From NCBI RefSeq assembly GCF_014170335.1, contig NZ_LZZS01000003.1, positions 248,001 to 312,000 on the forward strand: DNA of 64,000 nucleotides, given 5' to 3'. This DNA comes from Achromobacter sp. UMC46 (lineage in GTDB: Bacteria > Pseudomonadota > Gammaproteobacteria > Burkholderiales > Burkholderiaceae_B). The position numbers and the translations under genes are program-made. Positions within the stretch are counted from its first letter, which is position 1. Each line of letters opens with the position of its first letter. Below are positions 62,926-64,000 of this stretch, in pieces. The notes below the pieces were generated by a model. That model saw nothing but the letters and a program-made list of their open reading frames with translations. It searched no databases and was not told the DNA's origin.

Positions 62926-64000
62926 ATGAGCAGCAAGCAACACATGACCCCCAGCGAAGCGTTTGTCGAAACGCTGGTCGCGCAGGGCGTCAAAGACGTA
63001 TTCGGCATTGTGGGTTCGGCCTTCATGGACGCGCTGGACCTGTTTCCCGCCGCGGGCATTCGCTTCGTGCCCACGGTGCACGAGCAGGGCGCCGCGCACA
63101 TGGCGGACGGCTATTCCCGCGTGACGGGTCGCCACGGCGTCTGCATCGCGCAGAACGGCCCCGGCATCACCAACTTCGTGACCGGCGTGGCCGCGGCGTA
63201 TTGGGCGCACAGCCCGGTGGTGGCGATCACGCCCGAGACCGGCACCGCCGGCATGGGGCTGGGCGGCTTCCAGGAAACCGAACAACTGCCCATTTTTTCC
63301 CGCATCACCAAGTACCAGGCGCACGTGAACCGTCCTGACCGCATGGCGGAATTCACGGCCAAGGCCTTCGACAACGCGATGGCAGAGCGCGGCCCCACGC
63401 AGCTGAACATCCCACGCGACTACTTCTATGGCGAAATTGACGTGGCCATCCCCGAGGCGCGCCGCATCCGCCGGGGGCCGGGTTCGGAAGAGGACCTGGA
63501 AGCGGCGGCCCGCCTGTTGGCCGAGGCCAAGTTCCCGGTCATCGTGGCCGGCGGCGGCGTGCTGTTCTCGGAAGGCCAGGCCGAATGCGTGGCCCTGGCC
63601 GAATTGCTGGGCGCGCCGGTCGTCACCAGCTATCTGCACAACGACGCGTTCCCCGCCAGCCATCCGCTGTGGTGCGGGCCGCTGGGCTACCAAGGCGCCA
63701 AGGCCGGCATGAAACTGCTGTCGCAGGCCGACGTGGTGCTGGCGCTGGGCACGCGGCTGGGGCCCTTCGGCACCTTGCCGCAGCACGGCCTGGACTATTG
63801 GCCGCAAGGCGCGCGCATCATCCAGGTGGATGCCGACCACCGCATGCTGGGCCTGGTGCGCCCCGTGTCGGTGGGCATCTGCGGCGATGCGCGCCCCGCC
63901 GCGGCCGCGCTGACCGCCAAGCTGACGGACCGCGAGGTGGCCTGCATCCGCACCAAGGCGGCGCGCGGCGACCAGATCGCCTCGCAGAAAGCCGAATGGG
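62926..64000 (+). CDS. xsc: Sulfoacetaldehyde acetyltransferase, 3' end cut off
   Basis: A thiamine diphosphate enzyme that converts sulfoacetaldehyde and phosphate to acetyl phosphate and sulfite, the central step of taurine and C2-sulfonate use. The first 358 residues are present with no stop. MTPSEAFVETLVAQGVKDVFGIVGSAFMDALDLF, FVPTVHEQGAAHMADGYSRVTGRHGVCIAQNGPGITNFVTGVAAAYWAHSPVV and GPTQLNIPRDYFYGEIDV are very close to known Xsc sequences. The Glu of VHEQGA activates the cofactor. The C-terminal cofactor-binding domain lies beyond the window. The ATG at 62926 follows CAGGAGAGAGACC. Confidence 0.93.
   Translation, partial: MSSKQHMTPSEAFVETLVAQGVKDVFGIVGSAFMDALDLFPAAGIRFVPTVHEQGAAHMADGYSRVTGRHGVCIAQNGPGITNFVTGVAAAYWAHSPVVAITPETGTAGMGLGGFQETEQLPIFSRITKYQAHVNRPDRMAEFTAKAFDNAMAERGPTQLNIPRDYFYGEIDVAIPEARRIRRGPGSEEDLEAAARLLAEAKFPVIVAGGGVLFSEGQAECVALAELLGAPVVTSYLHNDAFPASHPLWCGPLGYQGAKAGMKLLSQADVVLALGTRLGPFGTLPQHGLDYWPQGARIIQVDADHRMLGLVRPVSVGICGDARPAAAALTAKLTDREVACIRTKAARGDQIASQKAEW

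Overview
The window reads as a chromosomal segment of a GC-rich betaproteobacterium of the family Alcaligenaceae, most like Achromobacter or Bordetella. This is inferred from gene order (lpxB-rnhB-rRNA methyltransferase-ppsR/ppsA; smpB/ratA-ratB; ygfZ/mltG-tmk-holB-tatD), from the Gram-negative porin type, and from many LivKHMGF-type and GltI/GlnQ-type transporters linked to catabolic genes. No rRNA, tRNA, insertion sequence, phage gene or CRISPR array was seen. The first gene (lpxB) and the last gene (xsc) run off the ends.

0-14 kb is mostly housekeeping: lipid A synthesis, RNase HII, an rRNA methyltransferase, a three-gene lipoprotein locus with an in-gene 12-bp tandem repeat, the divergent PEP synthase pair ppsR/ppsA, a deletion scar holding the ends of a lost AraC regulator and a lost hydrolase, an Ada-like repair protein, a class I amidotransferase, NfeD plus an SPFH protein, a diguanylate cyclase, smpB and ratA/ratB.

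14-18 kb is a valine (isobutyryl-CoA) degradation operon: acyl-CoA dehydrogenase, 3-hydroxyisobutyryl-CoA hydrolase-like protein, 3-hydroxyisobutyrate dehydrogenase and a PaaI-type thioesterase. It is preceded by a palindrome resembling a LiuR operator. 18-24.5 kb holds a VIT-family transporter, ygfZ, the conserved mltG-tmk-holB-tatD run and an ankyrin-repeat protein.

24.5-36 kb is the most accessory part. A GntR regulator diverges from a long same-strand run: class III aminotransferase, NicX/aminopeptidase-T-like enzyme, enoyl-CoA hydratase, CaiB-type CoA transferase, a complete branched-chain-type ABC transporter and an amidase. It looks like an uptake-and-catabolism cassette for a nitrogen-containing carboxylic acid or amide that I cannot name. 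A GntR-type palindrome and a good sigma-70 promoter sit at its head. 36-41.6 kb carries an IclR regulator, a polar amino acid ABC transporter fused by overlaps to formimidoylglutamase (hutG), then glutamate dehydrogenase. Together these suggest formiminoglutamate scavenging.

41.7-57.5 kb is mixed: hot-dog thioesterase, porin, DUF3298 lipoprotein, a two-protein lipoate ligase, GNAT, glutathione transferase, DMT exporter with a divergent Lrp-type regulator, glutathione peroxidase, a DUF1501/DUF1800 pair, a TPR protein, a PAS chemoreceptor, photolyase, and a CoA transferase whose domain order is permuted. 57.5-64 kb has an exported peroxiredoxin, a WxPGYW-repeat protein preceded by a 54-residue Tyr-rich lipoprotein, DoxX, DbpA helicase, and an IclR regulator divergent from sulfoacetaldehyde acetyltransferase (xsc).
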